In this document: in pieces, positions 34,901 to 45,159 of the stretch
Numbering within the stretch: the stretch's first letter is position 1
How the letters are laid out: every line of letters starts with the position of its first letter
Assembly: GCA_037157565.1 (NCBI GenBank)
Contig: JAZHRO010000013.1
Span: 30,508,501 to 30,572,500, forward strand
Direction of reading: 5' to 3'
Length of the DNA: 64,000 nucleotides
From: Thalassia testudinum
Lineage: Eukaryota > Streptophyta > Magnoliopsida > Alismatales > Hydrocharitaceae
Program-made: the position numbers and the translations under genes
Notes under the pieces: model-generated
Seen by the model: the letters and a program-made list of their open reading frames with translations, nothing else
The model's database searches: none
Told to the model about the DNA's origin: nothing

Positions 34901-37900
34901 GGTTGCTCCCTCTCTCTCCCTGTTCTCCACATGGACAACCCTCCTTGGGTTGTTTTCCACACACGAGCCTCCACGCTCCACCTTGCGCCAATCCTGACAA
35001 AATTTATAATTCATTTCATGCTATAGCGCAAAGTCATATGGATCATGATAATGTCTAGTTCAATTTTGCAAGGACATGCATGACCGAACCTTGGTCTAAC
35101 AAAGGTTGGATGGTTTCACTTAAGAGAGTTAATGGAGATGTGTCTCACAATTAGGGGAAAAAGAAATTATGGGCAAAAGAAACTTTTTAATTAATATTTC
35201 ATATTAAAGATGGTAGTTGTTCTTACAGGATAATCTAGAGGTACCAAATCAGGGATGACAAGTTAGCAGGGGCAAGCATGTAATTGCAAAGCTAATAAGG
35301 GCATGAGTACAATTGCTGAAGTTTACAGGGCATTTATATAAAAATACAAAATTTAACTATAATAGTTGACCTTTGAATTAAAACAAGCTTTGATGATGAA
35401 AAGATTTTACCAGCCAAGCAAAATTGTATTTGAAAGGTCAAAAGGTATACATTGCATGTGATAGACTTGTATAATTGGAGCCACATTCAACAAAATAGCT
35501 ATGGACCATAGAATTGTCCAAACTAATTCATTAGCCTAGAACCACACACAACGTAGTGAGGAACAAGTGATTCCATTTCCAATCCTGGTAATGTTTAGAT
35601 TTTCATAGAATTAAAACTCCATATTTAGACATATTTTGGTTAAATTAAAGAGGAATTTCAATTAATTCTAGGGAATTTTGTATAACTTTGATAGATATCA
35701 GGCACATTTGCAGTCAGAACTTGTAACACAAACTTCAGTAATGTTTGGTCAATGCTATTACTTTCCAGCCAGCTCAGACCAACTGCCGATGAAAGAGGAA
35801 ACTTGTCAGGGAATGCAGATAACATAATGAAAGTTGACATACAGATCTTTACCAGCTTGTACCGAGCAAGATCACCTTCTGTGATGGAATGGCTAAAGAA
35901 AGGATTCTCAGATGTATTTGGAATTGTTCTGTCATCAGAAAATTTAATTTCCTTCGATATCTTCACATCTTCATGTATTAACAAGCTGTTAGTACTTGTT
36001 GCAAGAACTAAAAAGATTACAAAATACATCACCAGAACAAATTAACTATGGTTTCATTTATATTCCAAAGAGAGCCAAAGCAGACCAAATTACGATGTCA
36101 GGAAACGTTACTAAGATTACAATCGAATATTCCTTATAAGTCTTTCACTGTGGATGGTTGCGTGTAACACATGCAATTTACAGATTCATGATCCCCTCAA
36201 GCTCGACAATTCACTAAAGATTCAACCCAGGTAGACTCACTCATTCGGTTCAGAAAAGTTCCCTGCAAACATGCACATACACGTTGTAGAACTATTTTGG
36301 GAATCTACGAACATGCATTAACTTGCAAGTTAATGTAAATTTCTCACTCCTCGCACCACATCCTCACTTGTCTCCCACCAGCATAACAAGCACCTAGTAT
36401 CATCGAAGGCTCTTCACGCTAGTCCACCTTCCTTCAATTAAATAAAGACTAGTCTCAATCCATCATTGAGAGACAAATGAGCAAACTCTACATCCGCTCG
36501 AGATGGCTCCATTTAGGCTTTCATTTAGCAGCCGGATAAGTTGAAGGTTGAAATAACTAGGGGCTAAAAATGGAGTACGACGCGATAGTCATAGTAGTAA
36601 AAGAGTCTATAATATTCTTTATAATGAAACTTAGAAAAACTTGTAATGGAGGATATTTCATTTGAAATCACAAATGAAACTTTACCTCCCCCACATAACC
36701 CACTGGTAACCCCTTCAACAACCGAAATAAGACCTTAAAGCGGGTAATGGCTGTTCCTAAAGGAATGGAAGATGAGACAACTACCATTGCGCAATGCTGA
36801 TCCCGAAAAATCCCAGTTTCGAAACTCAAAAGTACATCCAGCCCATTTGAGCCATCGGATGGGTGCCCAGAAATGCATAGCACCAGTAAACTCCTCCTTG
36901 TTCAATGGGAGATACTTCTGAGCTTCAAAAACAATTTTCTAGAACCCGCCCTCAGCATCTTGGTAAAGTTTTTTTTTTTTCAACCGTAAATAAATTTTAT
37001 TACTCTAAAAAAAAATAACTCTAACGCTACGTTAGCTTGCATGTTAACGGCTGGAACAAATTTACCAGGTGGGATAAGGATGTGTTTGGGCATGGATTAC
37101 ACAAGATACGAGACAACATCAAAAGTTGTATTCACACGAATTTTGAAATCTCCTGACACTCTCTCTTCTCACATATAACTTAAAAAATATTATTAAATAA
37201 TTACAATTTATCACATCAAAATTTACTAACCATCTCTCTCCTCATATAAAACCACCATACAATCGTTAACGAACCTCTCTATCATTCCAATTCCACCGAT
37301 CATCACAAACCTATCAACCAAATATCTTCATATATTTATTCAACTTCAATTCTATCCCAAAATACAACTATCTCCCAACTAAACGCACCCTAACGTCTCG
37401 ACGTGGCACTCTGGAACTCGGAGAAATTCTTAAAATGGAAAGAAAGAAAGAAAGGAAGCAGCAAATTCTTACATTTACTACTAAACCATTCCTGAGAAAC
37501 GCGACTTGTAACAGCAGCAGGGTCTAACGCGGAGCTCAACCTCGTCCTCCGCCGCTTAGCCTCCTCTCTCTCCTCCCCAACACGACCTCCACCATTGCAA
37601 GCCCCATCTCCACGCTCCAACACGGCTCCGGCCCTCCCTCCCTCCCGCTCCCCCTTCCTCTTCCTCCCCCGGCTCTTCGCAACGTCCTCCCGAAAAGGCC
37701 GCGCGGCGAGAGCGCTCTCCTTCTCGCAAGCGCTCCTGTCGAACACCACGACGCCGAACCTCGAGTTCCCCCGGTACTCGAACACCAGGAACTCCCCGGT
37801 CTCCAGGCAGTGGTCCCTCGCGAAGCCCTCCCAACCGTTCCCGAAGAAGAAACCCCCTCCCCCCTCAGCCCTCACCAACTCCACAACCCACCCGTTCCCA

Positions 37901-38259
37901 CTGGGGCCTTCCAGCGAGCACGTCCCCTCCTCGAGGTGCTTCACGAACCGCGGCGGCACGCCCTGTGCACGATAGATAGATAGATAGAGGTGGAGCTCTT
38001 TAGAAGTCTACGATTCGCCGATCGCGAAGGGGGAGAAGGAGAGGGTCGTTACCAAGCGCTGGGAGTGGAGATCGGAGAAGAACACCTTGAAGAAGCGAGG
38101 GGTAGGGGTTAGATCGCCGGAGGTTGGGGGGCGGTGTTCTTGCTGTTCCTGTGGATCGTCGAGAGTGAGATCGATAAAGGGGATCGAGGGAGGACTACTT
38201 CTCGATCTTCCTCCTCTTCTCCTCCCTCCCGGAGGGCGGGAAGACTCGCGACGCCTCAT
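31913..38259 (-). CDS. B3-domain transcription factor (REM-like), four exons, two B3 domains, 363 aa
   Basis: Exons 38259-38053, 37962-37473, 36007-35853 and 32152-31913 join in phase with GT-AG introns (1092 bp, no internal stop). The start is the ATG 58 bp downstream of a TATA box. Residues 1-25 are basic. 28-35 (FIDLTLDD) fits a SUMO-interaction motif. 56-150 is B3 domain 1 (FFKVFFSDLHSQRL, PPRFVKHL, GNGWEGFARDHCLETGEFLV). 164-175 (KSRGRKRKGER) and a later EAKRRRTR look like nuclear localisation signals. The linker ends ENPFF (267-271), and B3 domain 2 runs to the end (AKAHLPRESRDIVLRMSDE, CFSAGWNKFCCNNDLKAGD, VCGFEMIKKYEFRVYIYRAA). The family binds DNA in the nucleus and many REM members act in reproductive development; the target here is unknown. 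Intron 2 holds a MITE and intron 3 an LTR element. A different 3' end is possible: splicing at GCCAC|GTGATC to a frame at 31795-31626 would add a basic tail. Confidence 0.85.
32967..32973 (+). promoter_or_regulatory. TATA box, left LTR of GAG-only element
   Basis: CTCTATAAAA within the LTR; the equivalent TTATAAAAG lies at 34710 in the right LTR. An AATAATAATA stretch about 35 bp downstream may serve for polyadenylation. Confidence 0.55.
33402..34230 (+). pseudogene. decayed copia-type gag
   Basis: ATG at 33402 (MAEAFKMINDTTLG). The frame is open to about 33632, then continues through several in-frame stops to a zinc-knuckle remnant. The middle holds the UBN2-like block (LYNKSTYDIWTTLERGTP). 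It encoded a nucleocapsid-like structural protein; the stops make it non-functional. The first knuckle spacing is broken by a stop and the last Cys is replaced. Confidence 0.7.
35005..35852. other. rest of B3 intron 3
   Basis: AT-rich intron sequence. No further feature seen. Confidence 0.5.
36660..36960 (-). other. unidentified coding-like remnant in B3 intron 2
   Basis: The minus strand reads a protein-like run (AQKYLPLNKEEFTGAMHFWA, then IRWLKWAGCTFEF) to a stop. It has no exon borders that fit the B3 gene. It may be a retroposed or captured piece of another gene. I do not recognise it. Confidence 0.3.
37078..37390. mobile_element. Tourist-like MITE, 313 bp, TSD TAA
   Basis: Ends are GGATGTGTTTGGGCATGG and, reverse-complemented at the right, GGGTGCGTTTAGTTGGGAG. 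TAA stands on both sides (37075-37077 and 37391-37393). AT-rich, no frame. A 3-bp TAA/TTA duplication and GGG(T/C)GTGTTT-type ends point to the PIF/Harbinger (Tourist) class. It lies 83 bp into intron 2, close to the exon 2 donor of the B3 gene. Confidence 0.65.
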
Positions 38260-38316
38260 GTCTCTTCGAGCAGTATGACCCGCGATCGAAGCGGAGGGGA
38301 AGAGACGGGACGCGGG

Positions 38317-38332
38317 TATATATAGATATATA
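38317..38332 (-). promoter_or_regulatory. TATA box of the B3 gene
   Basis: CTATATATCTATATATA on the minus strand ends 58 bp upstream of the chosen ATG. GC-rich leader sequence lies between. Its position supports both the start codon and the first exon. Confidence 0.7.
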
Positions 38333-38339
38333 GTGGCGA

Positions 38340-39599
38340 GTTTGGCGGGGCATTTTGCAAGTATACCATCAAATTAGAATGGTAAATATTAGGGTCGTTT
38401 TGGTATAGCAGGAAAACGCGGGAAGTCCCGCGTTTGGGAGGCCGAATTTTCGAGATTTGGGAAATCCCAAGGATTGCTCCGTTTCTCCTGTATTTTTCCG
38501 ATCCAATTTTCCACTTTTTTTTCTTGAAAGGTAATCATTTCATTGTTAAGGCAGGAATCTGATACTTAAGACGCCGCTCAGAGATTGAAATGTACTCTGA
38601 AGAGGGAAATGTTACTTCTCCAGGTAACGTTGATATGTAATCAAAATTAACAAGAAAAGAAAATAAGAAATAAAAATAAGAAAAAAAATAGTAAAGAGAG
38701 TGTCCCAGGTAAAATCTAGTTGCATTTTTTTGAAATACAAAAAAAGTCAACTTCACGTTCGCAGATAAGCTAACACCATAAAGAGGAAGTTTATAGAATC
38801 TTTATAATCTGAGAAATTGATAGATATTGATATCCAATAAGAATCAAGTAAATTTTGATCATGGTATACACGAAATCACATGTGATTTCAAATAAGAAAA
38901 GAAATGCCGCAGACTCCTTCAACGATTACAACTCAAGCAATGTGGATCTAGTAACTCGTACCACTTTCCGCTTAGAATTAGGATCGTTGGATATTTTCTC
39001 CCTCCTATCACATATCTTGACTTCTTCAACATTTTGAAAGAGCATTATATTAGATAGCTTTAAATTATTCCATAAAATGACATTTCCTTTATCTAACTTA
39101 AAAAGTGACATCATCTTACATTTTGGTTTCCCAATTTTATAGCTCTCACTTTGCAAATGTTACCTTAGCGGCTGCTTGTTACTGGTATACTCTCTATTTA
39201 TCCTTCTAGCCATTTGTTAATTCCAAAGTACTCCTAATCTTGGGATTTTTTTAATCCCATTTTTCAAATACCGAAACTTGTCGAACCACATCACTGTTTG
39301 ATCGAGGCCTGAGCAACAAGAAATCCAAATCAACAAAAATAGTAAACAACGTACATAAAGATCACAAGAGATTAGTGATCTAGTTCCACCCGAAGATGTG
39401 TACGTCTGGAGGTAAGGTGATTCTTCCAAATTTCCACTGTAGTTGTACGTGATATAATATATCTCATTCTTTCTCCAGGATTGCATGAAGAGAGCCCCTA
39501 AGAGCCTCTCTTCTTTATTTATAATATGTGAAACATCTAACAACATTTAATTCCTTCAATAGATTTCGCGGATTCCCCGACTTGTCCATTACTTGGCTA
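38340..39599. other. upstream region of B3 gene, no other gene seen
   Basis: AT-rich intergenic DNA with short frames only. Confidence 0.5.
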
Positions 39600-40049
39600 T
39601 AAATAGCATTTGTAATGCTACAGTTAGCACTGACGTAGATGTTGTTGTCACCTCTTCATTCCAGTCAAACGGGTTCTTCAACGGGTCGGGCTCACCCATA
39701 TCCACTTGGATATATGGCGGGCTCGAATCCGTCTGGGTATAAGTGGGTCAGGTCCTCCCGATCCGCTTATTTGTTGGATATTTGGGTTAGCCAGATTCTT
39801 TGGGCATTGTGCGAAGTTTTAAACCCGATGGTACCTTTTGCCACTCATTATATGCCCCCACTTTCCAGCTAGCTAGGAGATGCTGCTGAGAGAGGAGTCA
39901 AGGTATTAAAACTTTGCATATGGATGATGCCCCTAAATGATATCCCGACTGCCTTTCAAGCGGGGCGAGCATTTGTCATGAGATGTATATTTTAATTTCA
40001 GGTAAGTAGGGCACCTTTATTAATGTGGTGTATGACCATTGTTCCTACC

Positions 40050-40195
40050 GGCCTTAAGAGGTCAACATTTAACAAAGGGAGCGTAGGCGCGTTCCCCCTG
40101 CATTCTTGTTGGCCATAAGAGGTCAACATTTAACAAAAGGATCGTAGGCATATCGTTGCTTGGATCCCAGTTGGCCTTAATAGGGCAACATCTCG
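40050..40195. repeat. three 61-62-bp tandem repeats
   Basis: Units begin GGCCTTAAGAGGTCAACATT (40050), GGCCATAAGAGGTCAACATT (40111) and GGCCTTAATAGGGCAACATC (40173). The first two continue with TTAACAAA and CGTAGGC. They lie about 320-460 bp upstream of the TATA box, where LTR enhancers are usual. Confidence 0.75.
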
Positions 40196-40510
40196 GGTAG
40201 AAATGTGGCGTAAGTGTCATGTTGCAGAGTGGTAGCTAATCACTGTGGGAATTGGTTTTGTCCTTTTGTGTGACAAGACTGTCATCAATTGTCGTCATTA
40301 TGAGGTGTATTTGCCTCAAATGTCATAATGGACAGCAATGCGATCGCTTATGACTGCAACAAAATGATATGCGTGGAGGAGCATTTAATGCTCGTAATGA
40401 TGACCAAGGTCATTTCAGATTTGGTGAGATCTTTTGAAATCCGCGTCGCATATTCTGGGATTTTGTTTTTCGAAGTCTGCACCCCATAGAGGAAGAATTC
40501 CTGCAAGGGT

Positions 40511-40518
40511 TATAAATA
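40511..40518 (+). promoter_or_regulatory. TATA box of gypsy-type element
   Basis: GGTTATAAATAGAGG, about 150 bp upstream of the gag ATG. Confidence 0.6.
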
Positions 40519-40663
40519 GAGGGGTGGGGCAGAGTCAATGCCCCACTACTCACTTTTACTACTGCTGTCCCACCTTGTGAGCTCGCCTCCACTCCTTCAG
40601 CGAGCTGCGAGGGCTTCAGTTCGTCAGAAACACCACGTACGAAGGAGTAGCGGAGGCTTGATC

Positions 40664-41124
40664 ATGTCTAGACTCACGGGCAAAGGTAAGTTCGACTCTT
40701 TGTCGTATGGCATCTCACTTGAGACAAAGGAGTTGTACAGCTTTAGTTCTGACTTTCGTAGCCAGTCTGCCATTAAGGAGTTCGTGGAGGAGTATGGACT
40801 CGATGGAGTCTAGTTCCATGCCTGCAGGTCCATGACTCGCCTTTACTCCAATGGAATGACGAAGATGTTTATAATTTGTAGATATGCCATAAACCATGGC
40901 CTGCGGGTGCCTTTAAACCTCTTTTTGGTCTCCTTCCTTTCTTACTACAATCCTTCCCCTTCTCAGCTTAGCCTAAACTACTGGCCTATTCTGAATGCCT
41001 TCACCGTTATTTGTTTCCACCTGAGGATTGCTCCCTGACTGAGTGTATTCCGCCTAATTTTTGGGCTCGTTCCCCTTAAGGTGAAAAGCGGTAGGCCTCC
41101 CTCCGGTACGTACACCTTGTACAG
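40664..41124 (+). pseudogene. putative gypsy-type transposon protein (PF04195-like), interrupted
   Basis: ATG at 40664. The frame is open to a stop at 40811, continues in the same frame to a second stop at 41036, and then to the breakpoint at 41124. Conserved wording includes the start (MSRLTGKGKFDSLSYG) and the block YAINHGLRVPLNLFLVSFLS, then NYWPILNAFTVICFHLRIAP. This block is typical of the plant 'putative gypsy type transposon' domain, where a proline-rich hydrophobic helix is followed by WR/WP. The function of the family is unclear; it is usually the first frame of large plant gypsy elements. Two stops and 3' loss make it dead. Confidence 0.65.
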
Positions 41125-42330
41125 TGATGGTAACACCATCATGGGCCCTAACTAACCACAATTAGTCATATTCAACCGGTAAATGCTCCTACTTGATCAT
41201 CTGAGGGTCAGAATTACGCACTGATCAGGTTTAAGATAATAAGAGAATAAGGTTAGTTTTGCTGTTTTAATAGCACATCACAATTGTAGATTAATCATGG
41301 GGTTACTCAAGGTTAATTAAAGGTCAATTGAGCATAAAGTATAAAACATGAGTACACACTGACTGAATCAAGATTTCACACATTCCTAGAGCGAAAACAG
41401 TACTAAAGACCTTAATTATCAACCCCACTTAAATTGAAAATTTTCTGGACAGAATAAAATTAATATAAACTTCCTAAAAATCATTGAAAAATATTTTAAG
41501 AGATTTGGTATCTTTGGTTTGACCATCTGAATCCATTTAGCCCTAGAACAGAGTTTCAGACGAGAATTTGCCCTGATTTGATATTCTGTGCAATTTACCT
41601 AGTCAAATATGGTCAAAACTCAAATCTAAGTTCATCATTAGATTCCTTGGTTCCAAATTAAGTTAACACCAAAATTTGGGCCTAATCAAAGTTCACCTTT
41701 ACCTAGTTTATATTTTAGCCCTTAGAATTTTCGATTCTCACATTTAGACACCTAGGTTTCAAGTTTATTACATTCAAGTCCCTAACTTTCTTGTCACCTT
41801 CACAATTTAGTCCATGCTGCCATTATAGGTCTGAACAGGATCTCCCCGTGGTCGCACCGACTTCAATCAAGGATTCCTCCTTGATCTGTCGGCCAAATCC
41901 CTCCAAAATTGGAGGGAATGGTCGCCAAAAGATTCCCTTCCCATTGAACCGCCCCTCAATTCCCTCCTTGACAGTAAGAGCTCAGGAGAGTTCAAAATTT
42001 GCCAAAAGAGGAACTTCCAAACACTCGCATCAATCATGCCAATTCTCGCCAATGTAGACCTTGCTCTTTACCTATAAAAGTTCCCCTACATCTCAGTGTT
42101 TTCCCTAGCGAAGAATAAGCTGGAATAAGCCCTCTACTTCCTCCTCTAGCCACCGCATCTTCAGCTCCGAAGAGCCCTCTCCGACCACCTCCTCTAGTCG
42201 TCCAAGCATCAAATTGGATGGCCCTCTGTCTTCCCCTCTTCGTCGCAAGTCTTTCTGGCCAAAGCAAGACCGCTCTCGACCTCTTCCTTGTCATTGTGTC
42301 GCCATCGCCTTTGTCTTCTTCATGTCTAGC
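41125..42330 (+). mobile_element. LTR 'L', first ~1.2 kb of an Athila-type LTR, cut by M
   Basis: Starts TGATGGTAACACCATCA, the same terminal hairpin pattern as the other LTRs here. It continues with GGGCCCTAACTAACC, the motif order (GGTCAAAT, CCTTAGG, CTAGGTTTC) of the family, and a TATA box CTATAAAAG at 42072-42080. It ends at about 42330, where a minus-strand LTR starts, so the downstream part with the USE module is lost. Confidence 0.7.
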
Positions 42331-43965
42331 TATTAATTGCGCTAAGTCGAGTTTAAAAGTGTTGTGTTGTAGTACAGCCGAAATAGCGTTCAAAACAGAT
42401 ATAATTTTATAACTCGAAAAATGTTCTGAGGTAGAACACAAAGAGCAAATTGGTATTTAAAAATCAAGATCTTAATTCAGAATTAAACGAATATGCAATA
42501 ATATCAGTATAAGAGTGCAAAAATATGGGAATAAAATGGTGATGTAAATCACCAAATACTCCTACAATATCACCAAATAATTCAATATATGAATAAGCAA
42601 TGTAAGCCAATATTCTGTCGTCTGATAAATGTCTGATCCTTCCTTCTCTGCCTTTTCTTCTTCTCTGTCTTTGGCTTCCTCTCTGTCTCTACCTTTCTTC
42701 TCTATCTTTGGCTTCCTCTTTGTCTCTACCTTTCTTCTTCCTTTTCCTTGGCTTCCTTCTTTAGCTTCTTCCTTCTCTTTTGCGATCTCTCTCTTTCTCT
42801 TCAGCTTCTTCCTTTGGCCTTCTCTTCGTCTTTCTCCGCCTTTGCCTTTACTCTATCTTCTCCCTTCTTCTTCTTCTTCCTTCTTTGGCTCTTCTTCTCT
42901 TAGAATCCGACTAAGTGTGGAGCCAATCTCTTCAGGGCAAAAACCCCCCTAACCCCATGCAGCTCTCCTTTCTCCTTCTCTCTTTCTATTTCAGAACCGC
43001 TCTCCCAGAGCCTTAGCCGGTCAAGTAATCGGACCTATCGCAGACTCGGGTTCAGGCTCACTGATGTGTGTGGTGAGCGAGGAGTGAAGGGTAGTCGGGT
43101 TGGCCAAGTCAGTGGGTTATGTCACGGACAAGTCCGGTGATGGGGGGGAGGAGGACCTCACCCTCAATGTTGGAGGTGAATAACCTATGGCACCTTTTCA
43201 CTTTATTCAGGTGCGGGTGCTCTTTCACTTCCGAGGTGGGACTAAATGTCCCACCTTCCTTTCGCGCATTTGCAACAGGGAGTGGCTTCCTCAATTGGCG
43301 AGGTTGCAGAGGCACACGACTCCAACTAAAGGCCTGGATGCGTGCGCGAGGGAACTCCGCGTGTCCTGGGGCAGCGGCTTGGGCGTAGCAAGACCTGGGC
43401 TAAGCTTCAAGCGAGCTTCAAGCTTTTCGCCAATGGTGGAGGGGTGCCTGAACTTGAAATCAATAGCACAACCTCGTGGCCATGTCAAATCATTCAGAGA
43501 GCGTCGTCGGACCACGGTGGATGTGATGGGGATGTTGGCGTGGCTCGAGGGTACATGTGCGTTCGTGCCTAGGGCACACTGTGTGAGTGAGTGGGTGTGT
43601 TCGGGGCGGTGTTTGGGTGAGTGACGCGGTGAGTGGAGTGAGGAATAAATGTGAGAGTTGTGGGGTGTGGGCTTGTCGGCGAGAGTTGTGGTGGCCTGTG
43701 GAGGTAGGATGGCCTCGCCGGAGTTGATGGTCGGAGGTGGAAGGGATGAAGGTGCGACAGGCGACAGTGGTCGATTTGAGGTGGAATAAATGCGTAAAGA
43801 AAGTAGAGGGGTCAGGGACTTATCTAGGGCATCAAGGGACGAAGGGGGGTGAGAGAAGGCGTCGGGTCTAGTATGACCGACGCTGGAGACGAAGGCGGCT
43901 CCGGTGAGGAGGGATCGACAAGGACGAAGGGAGAGAAGTGCCTGCTGGTACGGCGAGACGCGGAT
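42331..43965 (-). mobile_element. LTR 'M' (minus strand), 3' part, left of element A
   Basis: The reverse complement carries the same order as the other LTRs: a GTGGGACATTTAGTCCCACC palindrome, GGGTGAGGTCC, CTGGGAGAGC, TTTTTGCCCT, a GAAGAAG-rich tract, ACTACAACAC and an end near CGCAATTAATA. The other part of the same LTR is at 57781-58890, beyond element A. Together they make about 2.75 kb, the length of the A LTRs. Apparent open frames here (up to 230 codons) are not genes. Confidence 0.8.
42939..43242 (-). promoter_or_regulatory. USE + 24 bp + TATA-like + T-run module, LTR M copy
   Basis: On the minus strand, USE-like GTCCCACCTCG is at 43242-43232. Exactly 24 bp follow, then AATAAAG at 43207-43201. 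The first run of at least four T on this strand is at 42943-42939. Predicted start about 43178, predicted RNA about 240 nt. The stem motif is weaker here (GGGTGAGGTCCTCCTCCCCC). Confidence 0.35.
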
Positions 43966-45134
43966 TGATGAGAACCTCATCATGAGCCATAACTAGCTCA
44001 TTTTGACCTAATACAAAGGATAAAAGCTCCTACATAACTCAAGGAAAGGCTTAACTCAGAGAATTCTGAGTTTAAGGAGAAAACGAGTCATAAGGAGTAA
44101 AAATGCAATTTTACCAGTATAATCTGCATACAGGGTAATTCAGGGTCCAAACATAGGTCAAAGCAACCTAATAAGAATAAAAGTGGGATGAGATGATCTG
44201 ACAAGGGCTACAGCAATTCCAAGGAACTAAATGATAATCTGTAACCTTAAAACAAACCCACTTCAATTCACGAGGTTCGAGGCAAAGTAAAAATAGAATA
44301 AACCCTCTAAAATTCATAGAAAAATAATCTCTAGGGTTTAGAACCTTCAATTTGGCCTTCAGAACCCATTTTGACCTACATTGAGAACCATGCCCAATTA
44401 ATAACTTAATTCAGGTTTTTGCGTAAATTGACCGGTAAAACAAGGTTTAATCTAGAAATAAAATTCACCATCAAATTCCTTAGGTCCTAATTAGTCATGT
44501 ATAAAAACTTGAGCCTAAGAAGAAACCTTCTTGACCAACTTTACACTTTGGTCCTCATATATTTACTTTTTGGCCCTCAACTTTTGAACCCTCACATTCT
44601 GCCCCTAACTCTCCTTCGTTCTTTGCATTCAGGTCCCTCCTGCCAAAACCTGACCAGCACCATGCTCCGGCGACCTTGCGCGGAGCATGGCGCCGCGCAG
44701 GGTAAGGGGGAGGGTCTGGCAAGTAAACCGGGGGTGCCCTGCGTCGTCAGCCGTCGCAGGGACACCCCCCTGGTCGCTGCAACCCACCATACCGGCCGTG
44801 CGAACGCATGGACGGTATGGGTCTCCATCTCCGGCGTCCTTCGGCGAGGGAGACACGTCGTCTCCCTCCGCCCTCCTCTCTGATTCTACCCTATAAGTAC
44901 CCCTCGTCGCTCCACCATTCGAGGGAGCTCGGTCCTGACGGAGAAAGACCCCCACTTCCTCTCTTCCCACTCCGACAGGAAGCCCTCCAGCTCCGGCGGC
45001 CTCCCCTCTTCCCCCTCGTCGCTCTGCCGCACTACCAGCTGCAGGGTTGCTCTCCCTCGCTCTTCCCGCGCCACGCCGCACCCAGCTGGCGCCTCTCCTC
45101 GCCGCCGCCCCTTCCCCCGGGCATCTTCTTCTTC

Positions 45135-45159
45135 GGCGACAGTCGATACGACTGTCGCC
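45135..45159. repeat. perfect 11-bp inverted repeat in LTR R region
   Basis: Arms GGCGACAGTCG and CGACTGTCGCC with an ATA loop, about 245 bp downstream of the LTR TATA box. The same hairpin is at 56147-56171 (one base changed in an arm) and at 60604-60628 (perfect). A splice-donor-like site (AGTAGGT / AGTAAGT) follows within about 35 bp. Confidence 0.85.

Larger units (their letters stand above)
32761..34999 (+). mobile_element. GAG-only Ty1/copia-like LTR element (TR-GAG type) in B3 intron 3
   Basis: LTRs at 32761-33267 (507 bp) and 34465-34999 (535 bp) are clearly homologous throughout and end CCTGATA / CCTGACA. The flanks TAATT (32756-32760) and AAATT (35000-35004) match in four of five bases. 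TGGTATCAGAG (33268-33278) just inside the left LTR is the standard primer site for initiator-Met tRNA. AACTTGAGGGGAA before the right LTR is the polypurine tract. The 1.2-kb interior holds only a decayed gag: GTSNYVLWTHTFKIFVEGQV, then TYDIWTTLERGTPKRLV, then a degenerate zinc knuckle with HCGHTNHPQDKYW near 34130. It has no protease, integrase, reverse transcriptase or RNase H. This is the structure described as terminal-repeat retrotransposon with GAG. It would have to move with enzymes from a full copia element. Confidence 0.85.
39600..41124 (+). mobile_element. 5' part of a gypsy-type element with PF04195-like gag
   Basis: LTR-like sequence with three 61-bp repeats, a TATA box (TATAAATA, 40511-40518), a leader, and a frame from ATG at 40664. 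The element is cut at 41124 in mid-frame by the LTR that begins at 41125. The left border is approximate. Confidence 0.6.

Noticed and set aside
39710..39735. B-box-like GGCTCGAATCC
   Set aside because: No A box or cloverleaf. It belongs to the LTR-like sequence of the gypsy-type element.
43291..43983. Minus-strand open frame of 230 codons
   Set aside because: It lies in LTR M and runs across the M/A junction. Pro/Ser/His-rich chance frame in GC-rich LTR DNA.
44497..44883. 128-codon open frame repeated at 55499 and, changed, at 59952
   Set aside because: LTR sequence around the TATA region. No domain; the frame differs in LTR S.
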